Shown here piece by piece: positions 55,833 to 64,000 of a stretch of DNA of 64,000 bases. This stretch comes from Sphingobium jiangsuense (GTDB taxonomy: Bacteria > Pseudomonadota > Alphaproteobacteria > Sphingomonadales > Sphingomonadaceae), in NCBI RefSeq assembly GCF_014196495.1, contig NZ_JACIDT010000002.1:248001-312000 (forward strand), written 5' to 3'. Position 1 is the first letter of the stretch. Every line of letters starts with the position of its first letter. The notes under the pieces were generated by a model that did not search any database, was not told where the DNA came from, and saw nothing but the letters and a program-made list of their open reading frames with translations. The position numbers and the translations under genes are program-made.

Positions 55833-57293
55833 ATGAATTTTGCCGATCTCGGCCTTTCTGAAGAATTGTTGAAGGCCGTAACGGAGGCCGGATACGATAC
55901 GCCCACGCCCATTCAGGCGCAGGCGATCCCCCCCGTCCTGATGATGCGGGACCTGATCGGCATCGCCCAGACCGGCACCGGCAAGACGGCCAGCTTCGTC
56001 CTGCCGATGATCGACATCCTCGCCCATGGGCGCAGCCGCGCGCGCATGCCACGTTCCCTGATTCTCGAACCGACGCGGGAACTGGCCGCGCAGGTGGCCG
56101 AGAATTTCGAGAAATACGGCAAATATCACAAGCTGAGCATGGCGCTCCTCATCGGCGGCGTGTCGATGGGGGATCAGGTGAAGGCGCTGGAAAAGGGCGT
56201 CGACGTGCTGATCGCGACGCCGGGCCGCCTGATGGACCTGTTCGAGCGGGGCAATATCCTGCTGACCGGCTGCGGCCTGCTGGTGATCGACGAGGCCGAC
56301 CGGATGCTCGACATGGGGTTCATTCCCGATATCGAGAACATCTGCACCAAGCTGCCCGCCAACCGGCAGACGCTGCTCTTTTCCGCGACCATGCCGCCGC
56401 CGATCAAGAAGCTGTCGGACAAGTTCCTCACCAATCCCAAATATGTCGAGGTGGCGCGCCCGGCGACGGCTTCGGCCAACATCACCCAATGGCTGGTGAA
56501 GGTGGATGCGCGCAAGAAGCGGGAAAAGCTGCGCAGCCTGCTGCGGGACGGGAACGTCACCAACGCGATCGTCTTCTGCAACCGCAAGTCCACCGTGCGC
56601 GAACTGAACAAGAGCCTCAGGAGCCATGGCTTCGCCAGCGGCGAGATTCACGGCGATATCGACCAGAACGCGCGTATCGCCGAGCTGGAGCGGTTCAAGA
56701 GCGGCGAGGTCAACATCCTGGTGGCGTCGGACGTCGCCGCGCGCGGCCTCGACATCAAGGGCGTGAGCCATGTGTTCAACTTCGACGCGCCCTGGCACCC
56801 GGACGATTATGTCCACCGCATCGGCCGCACCGGCCGCGCCGGAGCGAAGGGCGCCGCCTATACCTTCGTGACGAAGGACGATGCCGAGGCGATCGACAAT
56901 ATCCAGAAGCTGATCGGCACGGCGATCGAATATGCGTCCGGTGGGGAAGGCGAAGCCGATTCGGCGCAGGATTTCGCCGAGGACGCCGCGCCCGCCGACC
57001 GGAAGCGCCGCAAGGGGCGGAGCGACCGCCGCGATCCGCAGGACAAGGCGGAACCGCGCAGGTCCGAAGGCAGGCAGGGCGAAGGCAGGCAGGGCGAGGG
57101 CAAGCAGGCGGAAGGCAGGCAGGCCGGGGGCAGGCGCGCGGAAGGCCGCCGATCGGAGAGCGGGCGGCGCGGCGAGGAAGAAGGCCGCTCTCGCGGTCGT
57201 CATCCCGATGTCGACGGCACGCTGGAGGACGGCGCGTGGAATGGCCCGGTTCCCGCTTTCCTCACCATCGGTTTCGCCACGCAGCCTGCATGA
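55833..57293 (+). CDS. DEAD-box ATP-dependent RNA helicase (RhlE-like)
   Basis: This 486-residue helicase has a Q motif (FADLGLSEELLKAVTEAGYD), motif I AQTGTGKT, motif II DEAD, motif III SAT and motif VI HRIGRTGRAG. The last ~110 residues are a basic, Arg/Gly/Glu-rich repeat tail with several GRQGEG-type units, useful for RNA binding. RhlE-type helicases act in ribosome assembly and RNA decay. It stands alone before tRNA-Ala. Confidence 0.92.
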   Translation: MNFADLGLSEELLKAVTEAGYDTPTPIQAQAIPPVLMMRDLIGIAQTGTGKTASFVLPMIDILAHGRSRARMPRSLILEPTRELAAQVAENFEKYGKYHKLSMALLIGGVSMGDQVKALEKGVDVLIATPGRLMDLFERGNILLTGCGLLVIDEADRMLDMGFIPDIENICTKLPANRQTLLFSATMPPPIKKLSDKFLTNPKYVEVARPATASANITQWLVKVDARKKREKLRSLLRDGNVTNAIVFCNRKSTVRELNKSLRSHGFASGEIHGDIDQNARIAELERFKSGEVNILVASDVAARGLDIKGVSHVFNFDAPWHPDDYVHRIGRTGRAGAKGAAYTFVTKDDAEAIDNIQKLIGTAIEYASGGEGEADSAQDFAEDAAPADRKRRKGRSDRRDPQDKAEPRRSEGRQGEGRQGEGKQAEGRQAGGRRAEGRRSESGRRGEEEGRSRGRHPDVDGTLEDGAWNGPVPAFLTIGFATQPA

Positions 57294-57325
57294 AAAATTC
57301 TCTCGCCTTTTTGTAAAAAAGGGCG

Positions 57326-57354
57326 TTGCCACCATTAAATTGCTCGCTTATAGG
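57326..57354 (+). promoter_or_regulatory. promoter of tRNA-Ala
   Basis: TTGCCA (57326-57331) and TATAGG (57349-57354) are 17 bp apart on the plus strand, 10 nt before the tRNA gene. A weak stem CGCC-TTTTT / AAAAAA-GGGCG just upstream (57304-57325) may end the helicase transcript. Confidence 0.6.
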
Positions 57355-57364
57355 CGGGCGCATC

Positions 57365-57440
<76 letters not shown>

Positions 57441-57637
57441 TTTCCCAACATTTATCGCGAACCTGCCGGTTCCCTTGACGGCCACTCGCATCAGCGTGGT
57501 CGGCGTGGTGCGATCCTTTGGGATCGACTGCCCTCACCGAAGGAAAGCGGCTTCGTATCTGCCTCCTGTTCGATTTTCACCAGCCAACCGACCGGCTTAT
57601 ATCGTGCCGGGCCACGTGCCCCCCCGGCGAGAGCATT

Positions 57638-58702
57638 TCAGCCTATCGCGTTCAGCAGGATGATGAACTGGGTCACGCTGTTGGTGCCCGTTTTTTCCAG
57701 CAACTGCCTGATCTGGCTGCGCACGGTGGCGACGCTTACCTGGCGGGTCTCGCCGATCTCTTCGGGGGAGCGGCCCGCCAGCAGGGCCAGCGCCACCGAT
57801 GCTTCGGCGGGGGTGATGCCGTAATGCTGGTGCAGCCAGAGTTGCAGCCTGTCCTCCCGCATCTGGCCGTCGTTGATGACGATGACGCAGGAGGAGCGCG
57901 CGGCGTGCATGGCGGGCAGCACCAGCAGGTGCAGCGGGAACGCGCCGGATGGGCGCAGGCAGAGGAAGGTCGCCCGCTGCGTGGGGCGGCGATGGATGGT
58001 GTCCTCCGCCGCCTTGCGGATCGCCAGCGTCAGGTGCGGGTCGGCGAGGCAGAGCCTGCCTTCCTGAATGTCGATGCCGTCCTTCCGCTCGATCAGGCGC
58101 AGCGCCGCCGGGCTTCCCTCGATCACCCGCAACTCGCCGTCGACCAGCAGCAGCTTCTCGCCCCCGCTGTGCAGCAGCTCGGCGAGGTGGGAGAGGCGCT
58201 CGCTCTGGCGGCGCATCACATGCCGGGCGCGATAGACGCGGTGCAGGTCGGTCGCCAGCCGGTCCAGCTTTGCCACCTCCTCCCGATCGAAGGCGCCGGA
58301 GGAAAAGGAGCGCTGGATCGCGCTGCACATCACCATGCCGTCCATCTTGTGGACGATGCCGAGGCTGTGGCCGGTGTCGTCGCCATGGGCCCGGAACAGG
58401 TCGTTCCAAAGCCAGGACGCGCGATAGACCGGTTCCGGCACGAAGCTGTCCAGCGCGATCGCCTTGTTGACGATCCCCGTCGCCATTCCGGCGTTCATCC
58501 AGATGTCGTCGGAAATATCGGACATGAAATCGTCGATCAACGAGCGGGAGAAATAGGAGAACTGGAGATCGGGAAGCGGGTTTTGCGGATGGAAATGATA
58601 GAGGGTGCAGGAACGTCCGCCCGCCACCGCCGCGACCATCGCGGGCAATTGCGAATAGGCCTCGTCATCGAAGATGGCGTCGTACAGATCGCCATGGCTC
58701 AT
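57638..58702 (-). CDS. LuxR-family transcriptional regulator
   Basis: This 354-residue protein has a C-terminal LuxR helix-turn-helix (LTP-like YGITPAEASVALALLAGRSPEEIGETRQVSVATVRSQIRQL is shortened by eye). The N-terminal ~200 residues resemble a PAS/GAF-type sensor (YRASWLWNDLFRAHGDD). Signal unknown. The start MSHGDLYDAIF at 58702 has GAGGGTGGG upstream; an in-frame ATG at 58750 adds 16 residues and lacks a ribosome site. It is divergent from the outer-membrane barrel gene, which it may control. Confidence 0.82.
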   Translation of the reverse strand: MSHGDLYDAIFDDEAYSQLPAMVAAVAGGRSCTLYHFHPQNPLPDLQFSYFSRSLIDDFMSDISDDIWMNAGMATGIVNKAIALDSFVPEPVYRASWLWNDLFRAHGDDTGHSLGIVHKMDGMVMCSAIQRSFSSGAFDREEVAKLDRLATDLHRVYRARHVMRRQSERLSHLAELLHSGGEKLLLVDGELRVIEGSPAALRLIERKDGIDIQEGRLCLADPHLTLAIRKAAEDTIHRRPTQRATFLCLRPSGAFPLHLLVLPAMHAARSSCVIVINDGQMREDRLQLWLHQHYGITPAEASVALALLAGRSPEEIGETRQVSVATVRSQIRQLLEKTGTNSVTQFIILLNAIG

Positions 58703-58825
58703 GCAGATCGTCCCACCCTCTCGCCCTTCATCAATTCCCAATCTTTTCATCAGATTTGAGGATGATTCGCTCTGACGGGCAGAATATCAGCAGCGCGCTC
58801 AATCACAAATAAGGGAGCTATCATC

Positions 58826-59488
58826 ATGAAAAAGGGGATTTTCTGGGCCGCCGGGGCTCTTGCGATGCTTGAGGCCGGCACGGCGCAGGCGCAGGATTCG
58901 AGCTATTCGATCGGCATCACCGGCGGCACGCTCGGCATCGGGCCGGAGGTCGGCGCACGCCTGTCGCCGATGTTCGGCGTGCGCGGCAGCGCGACCTTCC
59001 TCGGCGTCAGCCACTCGGTCGACGGCAGCGACATCACCTATGACGGCAAGCTGAAGCTGGCCTCCTATGGCCTGATGGCGGACGTCTATCCGTTCGAGGG
59101 CGGTTTCCGCCTCAGCGCCGGTTTCCGCATCGACAAGAACAAGATTCGCCTGAAGGCCAGCCCGACGCAGGCGGTCGAGATCGGCGGCGACCTTTACACC
59201 CCGGCGCAGATCGGCACGCTGTCGGGCCATGTGAAGGCGAAGGAATTCGCGCCGATGCTGACCCTCGGCTATGGCGGGGGCGTCAGCCAGGGCGTGAAGT
59301 TCGGCGTCGACGGCGGCGTGATGTTCCACGGCACGCCGCGCATCCGCGACCTGAAGGCGACCGGCGGGCTGGCGAGCGACCCGGCTTTCCTCAACAGCAT
59401 CGCCGACGAACAGCGCGAGATCGAGCGGGATATCGACCAGTACAAGGTCTATCCGGTGCTCCAGCTTTCCCTCTCCTACGCCTTCTGA
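58826..59488 (+). CDS. outer-membrane beta-barrel protein
   Basis: This 220-residue protein has a signal peptide ending AGTAQAQ (about residue 22) and then alternating beta strands with a terminal LQLSLSYAF, a typical BamA recognition signal. It looks like a small 8-10-stranded porin-like barrel of the OmpW/COG3637 sort. It probably forms a pore or sensor in the outer membrane. AGGGAG precedes the ATG. Confidence 0.75.
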   Translation: MKKGIFWAAGALAMLEAGTAQAQDSSYSIGITGGTLGIGPEVGARLSPMFGVRGSATFLGVSHSVDGSDITYDGKLKLASYGLMADVYPFEGGFRLSAGFRIDKNKIRLKASPTQAVEIGGDLYTPAQIGTLSGHVKAKEFAPMLTLGYGGGVSQGVKFGVDGGVMFHGTPRIRDLKATGGLASDPAFLNSIADEQREIERDIDQYKVYPVLQLSLSYAF

Positions 59489-59581
59489 GCGGACAGGCGC
59501 TACCGGCGGCGGGCCTTGGGCCGGTGCTGCCGGTGGAGCGATGGGGCGGTGGCGGCGGGTCAGGCTCTCCCGCCGTCACCG

Positions 59582-59597
59582 CCCCGTTAAAACGGGG
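59582..59597. terminator. short hairpin between barrel and carbonic-anhydrase-like genes
   Basis: CCCCGTT and AACGGGG pair around AA. No T run follows on the plus strand, so it may be a weak terminator or a regulatory dyad. The rest of 59489-59685 holds nothing recognisable. Confidence 0.35.
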
Positions 59598-59685
59598 GCC
59601 CGATCTTGTTAAAGCAGGGGCCGCCGGGTAAACGGACCTCGACAAGCCGGCCGGTTCCGGCCGCAACAGGAAGAGGGTAGGCGCG

Positions 59686-60216
59686 ATGCCGCTTTACGAG
59701 TTCAACGGACATTCGCCGGTTCTGCCCGAGGACGGTTCGGCCTGGGTCGCGCCTTCCGCCGATCTTGTCGGGGACGTGCGGCTGGGCGCGGAGGCGAGCA
59801 TCTGGTTCGGCGTCGTCATCCGCGCGGACAACACCCCCATCACCATCGGCGCGCGCAGCAATGTGCAGGAACAGGTGGTGATGCACAGCGACGAGGGCGT
59901 TCCCTGCACCGTCGGCGAAGGGGTGACGATCGGGCATCATGCGATGCTGCACGGCTGCACGATCGGCGACAACAGCCTGGTCGGCATGGGTGCGACGATC
60001 CTCAACCGCGCGGTCATCCCCGAAAATTGCGTCGTCGGCGCCGGGGCGCTGGTGACCGAGGGCAAGATATTCGAGCCGGGCAGCCTGATCGTCGGCGTGC
60101 CGGCCAAGGCGGTGCGCAAGCTGGATGAAAGCAACATCGCCCAACTGCGGGAAAGCGCGGCGGCCTATGTCGCCAAGGCGAAGGCGTTCGCGGCGGGGTT
60201 GCGCCGGGTCGATTGA
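59686..60216 (+). CDS. gamma-carbonic-anhydrase-like left-handed beta-helix protein (YrdA/PaaY family)
   Basis: This 176-residue protein is built of hexapeptide repeats. Conserved metal ligands are suggested by VVMHSDEGVPC, IGHHAMLHGCTIGDNSLVGMGA and VVIRADNTPITIG. YrdA-type members may bind zinc or iron and some show carbonic anhydrase or thioesterase-linked roles; activity here is unproven. Single gene with a clear ATG. Confidence 0.85.
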   Translation: MPLYEFNGHSPVLPEDGSAWVAPSADLVGDVRLGAEASIWFGVVIRADNTPITIGARSNVQEQVVMHSDEGVPCTVGEGVTIGHHAMLHGCTIGDNSLVGMGATILNRAVIPENCVVGAGALVTEGKIFEPGSLIVGVPAKAVRKLDESNIAQLRESAAAYVAKAKAFAAGLRRVD

Positions 60217-60320
60217 GGGACGGGCGGTTTGCGGGTTAAGAGCTGACTTGATCCTCCCCTCCCCTGAAGGGGAAGGGCTAATGTCGCATAACCACCTAAA
60301 ACCCGCCATTTATTCCCGTC

Positions 60321-60390
60321 ATGCCAGCGCAGGCTGGCATCTCAGGAGGCGGCGCGCGACATGGCCTGCGACCCCAGCCTGCGCTGGGGT
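60321..60390. repeat. pair of REP-like palindromes
   Basis: ATGCCAGC-GCAG-GCTGGCAT (60321-60340) and ACCCCAGC-CTGC-GCTGGGGT (60371-60390) lie in opposite orientation 30 bp apart. Each keeps a CAGC-core palindrome with a GCAG/CTGC loop. Such pairs resemble REPIN-type intergenic repeats. The rest of 60217-60461 is non-coding. Confidence 0.6.
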
Positions 60391-60461
60391 GACGGTAAAG
60401 ATGAGCGTCTGCTCCTTGCCTCAAACGGCTGAATGCAAACCGTCCCGCCGCCCGCTTCGCC

Positions 60462-61352
60462 TCAGAGATTGGCCTCATAGGTCGCGAGCATGCGCGCCCA
60501 GGCCTTTTCCGCCTGCACCGGGTCGTAGACCGGGGAATCGATCGTGCACCAGCCATGCTGGGCGGGATAGACCTCTATCTCGGCGGGGAGGCCCGCGGCC
60601 TGCGCGGAGGCCTTGAGCACGTTCTTGGCGTCGGGCTGGCGCTCGTCGTCATTCTGCGCGATGGCGATGAGCAGCGCGGCCTTTATCTTCGCGAACTGCT
60701 TGTGCGGGCTGTCCGGCGTGTCGTTCACCATGTTCGCGCCGTGGAAGGAGGCCGCCGCGCCGACGCGATCAGGCCGTGCCAGCGCAGTGCGGATGGTGAA
60801 GGGGCCGCCCATGCAATAGCCGCAGCTGCCGATCTTGTGCCCGGTATCGACCTCCGCCTGCCGGTCGAGCCAGTCGACGAAAGCGCCCGCGTCGCTGACG
60901 GTCGCCGCCGGGTCGATCGCCGCGATCATCGGCTTCAGCCGCGCCTGTCCCGCCTCGCTGCGCCATTCGGCAAAATCCTTGAGGATCGGAGCGGGGGCGG
61001 AGCGATAATATTGGTTGACGACGAGCACCGCATAGCCCGCGGCGGCGAGCCGCCTGCCCATCACTTCATAGGCTTCGCGCAGCCCGGCGATGTCCGGCCA
61101 CATGATGACGGCGGGGCGTTTGCCCTGCACGGGGTAGGCGAAAAAGGCGTCGGCGGTGCCATGGGGCGTCGGGATCTTCACGGTGCGGGATGCCGTTTCC
61201 AACTCCGCTCGCTTGTCCGCGCCGGACGCGCAGCCGGGGAACAGGGCCAGCGCGGCGGCGCTGGCGCCCGCCAGGCCGAACTGGCGCCGGTCGATCCCCT
61301 GACGCGCGGTCAGCCATCGCGCATTTTCGGCTTCGCTATATTCGTCGCACAT
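60462..61352 (-). CDS. dienelactone hydrolase family protein with Tat signal
   Basis: This 296-residue alpha/beta hydrolase has a twin-arginine signal (IDRRQFGLAGASAAALALFP, about 20-40) ahead of the catalytic domain. The nucleophile Cys is in GSCGYCMGG, Asp in AIAQNDDE and His in AQHGWC. Family members hydrolyse dienelactones in chlorocatechol pathways or other esters. Export by Tat is notable and suggests a periplasmic substrate. No catabolic partner is adjacent. Confidence 0.82.
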   Translation of the reverse strand: MCDEYSEAENARWLTARQGIDRRQFGLAGASAAALALFPGCASGADKRAELETASRTVKIPTPHGTADAFFAYPVQGKRPAVIMWPDIAGLREAYEVMGRRLAAAGYAVLVVNQYYRSAPAPILKDFAEWRSEAGQARLKPMIAAIDPAATVSDAGAFVDWLDRQAEVDTGHKIGSCGYCMGGPFTIRTALARPDRVGAAASFHGANMVNDTPDSPHKQFAKIKAALLIAIAQNDDERQPDAKNVLKASAQAAGLPAEIEVYPAQHGWCTIDSPVYDPVQAEKAWARMLATYEANL

Positions 61353-61463
61353 CGCGCTATCCTCCCTGCCTTCATTGGCCTGTCGCTACGGAAAGGGAGG
61401 ATAGCGCATCGTTGCGTTACGGCAAGCCGCCGCCGCCAGTGCCTGTCGATTACAGGGCGCGCC

Positions 61464-62312
61464 TTATCCCTTCAGCCGCCCGGCGTGCCAGCGGACATGC
61501 TCGGCCATGAAGGTTGAGATGAAATAATAGCTGTGGTCATAGCCCGGCTGCATGCGGATGGTCGCGCGCTGCCCCGCCCGGTCGCACGCCTCGCGCAGCA
61601 AATGGGTCTTGAGCTGCTCGGCAAGGAAGCTGTCGGCCTCGCCCTGATCGACCAGCAGGTCGGGCAGGCGCGCGCCGCCGTCGATCAGCGCGCAGGCGTC
61701 ATAGTCCGTCCAGGCCGCGCGATCCTCGCCCAGATATCCGCCCAGCGCCTTGTGGCCCCAGGGGCAGTTGAGCGGCGAGACGATCGGCGCGAAGGCCGAG
61801 GTCGAGCGGAAACGGCCGGGATTGCGCAAGGATATGGTGAGTGCGCCATGGCCGCCCATGCTGTGGCCGGTGATGCCCTGCCGGTCCATGTCGGCGGGGA
61901 ATTGCGCGGCGATGAGGGCGGGCAGTTCCGTCTCGATATAGTCGCGCATATGATAATGGGTGGAGAAGGGCGCCTGCGTCGCATTGACGTAGAAGCCCGC
62001 GCCGAGGCCGAAATCATAGGCGCCCTCAGGGTCATCGGGCACGCCTTCACCACGCGGCGAGGTGTCGGGCGCGACGAAGATGATCCCGGCGTCCGTGCAG
62101 GCAGCGCGGAACTCGCCCTTTTCCGTCACATTGGCATGGGTGCAGGTGAGGCCGGACAGATACCAGAGCACCGGCAGCTTCGCCCCCGGCGCATGATCCG
62201 GCACGAAGACGGAGAAGGTCATCTCCGTTCCCGTCGCGCTGGACGCATGCTTGTAGACGCCCTGCGTGCCGCTGAAGCTCCTGTTGGTGGAGATGGTTTC
62301 CATGCCGCTCAT
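61464..62312 (-). CDS. fghA: S-formylglutathione hydrolase
   Basis: This 282-residue esterase D-type serine hydrolase shows LPVLWYLSGLTCTHANV, the nucleophile in GHSMGGHGAL, and C-terminal acidic and His residues (DQGEADSFLAEQL; PGYDHSYYFI). It turns S-formylglutathione into glutathione and formate, the second step of formaldehyde detoxification. It is encoded with the dehydrogenase FrmA, and overlaps the glyoxalase gene by 4 nt. Confidence 0.93.
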   Translation of the reverse strand: MSGMETISTNRSFSGTQGVYKHASSATGTEMTFSVFVPDHAPGAKLPVLWYLSGLTCTHANVTEKGEFRAACTDAGIIFVAPDTSPRGEGVPDDPEGAYDFGLGAGFYVNATQAPFSTHYHMRDYIETELPALIAAQFPADMDRQGITGHSMGGHGALTISLRNPGRFRSTSAFAPIVSPLNCPWGHKALGGYLGEDRAAWTDYDACALIDGGARLPDLLVDQGEADSFLAEQLKTHLLREACDRAGQRATIRMQPGYDHSYYFISTFMAEHVRWHAGRLKG

Positions 62313-62692
62313 TCCCTGGGGCCGACATTGGGGGCGAAGGCGCAGATCTTGTTGCCGTCGGGATCGCGCAGATAGGCGCCGTACATATTGCCCGGCGATT
62401 TCGGGCGGAAGCCCGGCTCGCCCTCCGACGTGCCGCCCGCCGCGACGCCGCCTGCGTGGAACGCATCCACCTCCGCATAGCTTCTCGCCTTCAGGCCGAG
62501 CGTGTGGCCGTTGCCGAAGCTGGCCGCCTCGCCATTGGCGGGCGGGGCGATGATGATCGCCCCGCTTTCGGAAGGATAGATCACGCCCGTGGGATAGGGC
62601 GCCGCGGCATAGCCGAGCGCGCCCAGCGCCGCGTCGTAGAATTTCTTCGACTTCTCGATATCGTTGGAGCCGAAATAGACATGGCTGAACAT
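62309..62692 (-). CDS. glyoxalase/VOC family protein in the formaldehyde operon
   Basis: This 127-residue protein is one VOC module: MFSHVYFGSNDIEKSKKFYD at the start and YLRDPDGNKICAF at the end, with metal ligand candidates His4 and Glu in GTSEGEPG. It lies between frmA and fghA on one transcript, so a role with glutathione adducts is likely, perhaps like a formaldehyde-glutathione or related activity. Reaction unproven. Confidence 0.82.
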   Translation of the reverse strand: MFSHVYFGSNDIEKSKKFYDAALGALGYAAAPYPTGVIYPSESGAIIIAPPANGEAASFGNGHTLGLKARSYAEVDAFHAGGVAAGGTSEGEPGFRPKSPGNMYGAYLRDPDGNKICAFAPNVGPRE

Positions 62693-62716
62693 GGGGCGTC
62701 CCCTTCCTGTTTCCGA

Positions 62717-63829
<1,113 letters not shown>

Positions 63830-63924
63830 GATCTGTGTGACTCCTCTTTGCGGCTGTCTTTACGAGAGGGGGCCGAGTGCAATAAAGACGCGTACAGGCA
63901 ATTCACTGTTGCGGAAATGGAATA

Positions 63925-64000
63925 ATGTCCAATCGCTGGCATGGTATAGACGAATTCGTGGCGGTGGCCACTACCGGCAGCTTCGCCAACGCGGCCAAGA
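63925..64000 (+). CDS. LysR-type regulator, N-terminus only
   Basis: The visible 25 codons (MSNRWHGIDEFVAVATTGSF...) are the start of a LysR winged helix-turn-helix. The gene is cut by the window end. It is divergent from frmA with a 95-nt gap, so it may control the formaldehyde operon. Confidence 0.8.
   Translation, partial: MSNRWHGIDEFVAVATTGSFANAAK

Noticed and set aside
57020..57190. repeats in the helicase gene considered as a DNA repeat array or CRISPR
   Set aside because: They are short in-frame units encoding a basic Arg/Gly/Glu tail, a normal feature of RhlE-type helicases. No spacer-like pattern was seen in the window.

Overview
The window is high-GC DNA from an alphaproteobacterium, most probably a sphingomonad (Sphingomonadaceae such as Sphingobium, Novosphingobium or Sphingopyxis). 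The evidence is the TonB-receptor-led aromatic catabolic cluster, CpdR next to an N-formylglutamate amidohydrolase, a SapC-family protein, a glutathione-dependent formaldehyde operon, and short palindromic repeats. The genus is inferred, not shown.

Layout. (1) 1-7057, chromosome: a LysR regulator followed by a tightly packed leftward operon (TonB-dependent receptor, two-domain extradiol dioxygenase, FAD monooxygenase, VanA-like Rieske oxygenase, BKACE/DUF849 enzyme cut by the window edge). It looks like an uptake and degradation route for an O-methylated or hydroxylated aromatic compound. (2) 7216-49032: an apparently complete ~41.8 kb HK97-type siphovirus prophage inserted in the 3' half of a tRNA-Val(GAC) gene, bounded by 51-bp direct repeats. 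(3) 49062-64000, chromosome: dctA, a 166-bp MITE-like element, cpdR, formylglutamate amidohydrolase, a SapC-family protein, a D-2-hydroxyacid dehydrogenase-like flavoprotein, a DEAD-box helicase, tRNA-Ala(CGC), a LuxR regulator, an outer-membrane barrel, a gamma-carbonic-anhydrase-like protein, a dienelactone hydrolase, the fghA/glyoxalase/frmA operon and the start of a LysR gene.

Prophage logic. The repressor (40430-41164, plus strand) is flanked by three copies of CAATCC-N4-TGTATTG. One overlaps the leftward early promoter and two lie at a rightward promoter. The leftward transcript carries a Cro-like protein, a DnaG-type primase interrupted by an intein, a DUF3987 protein, an iteron-rich non-coding block that is a good origin candidate, small early genes, HNH nuclease, a probable cos region, terminases, portal, protease, capsid, connectors, tail genes, a tail esterase and the lysis genes. 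The rightward transcript carries small unknown genes, a ParB-like protein, a membrane protein, a BRO-type protein and, last, the integrase. At the left end a plus-strand block holds a SRAP protein, a basic microprotein and a small HTH regulator. A TM2-domain gene sits on the plus strand inside the tail operon.

Most notable observations: an intein (residues 76-385) placed exactly before the third zinc ligand of the primase; a GGGAAAC -1 slippery site joining two tail-chaperone frames; triple 9-bp iterons repeated three times beside an AT-rich tract; paired TCACGCAA candidate integrase arm sites with 11-bp spacing at both prophage ends; and a tail protein built on a ~290-residue internal duplication.
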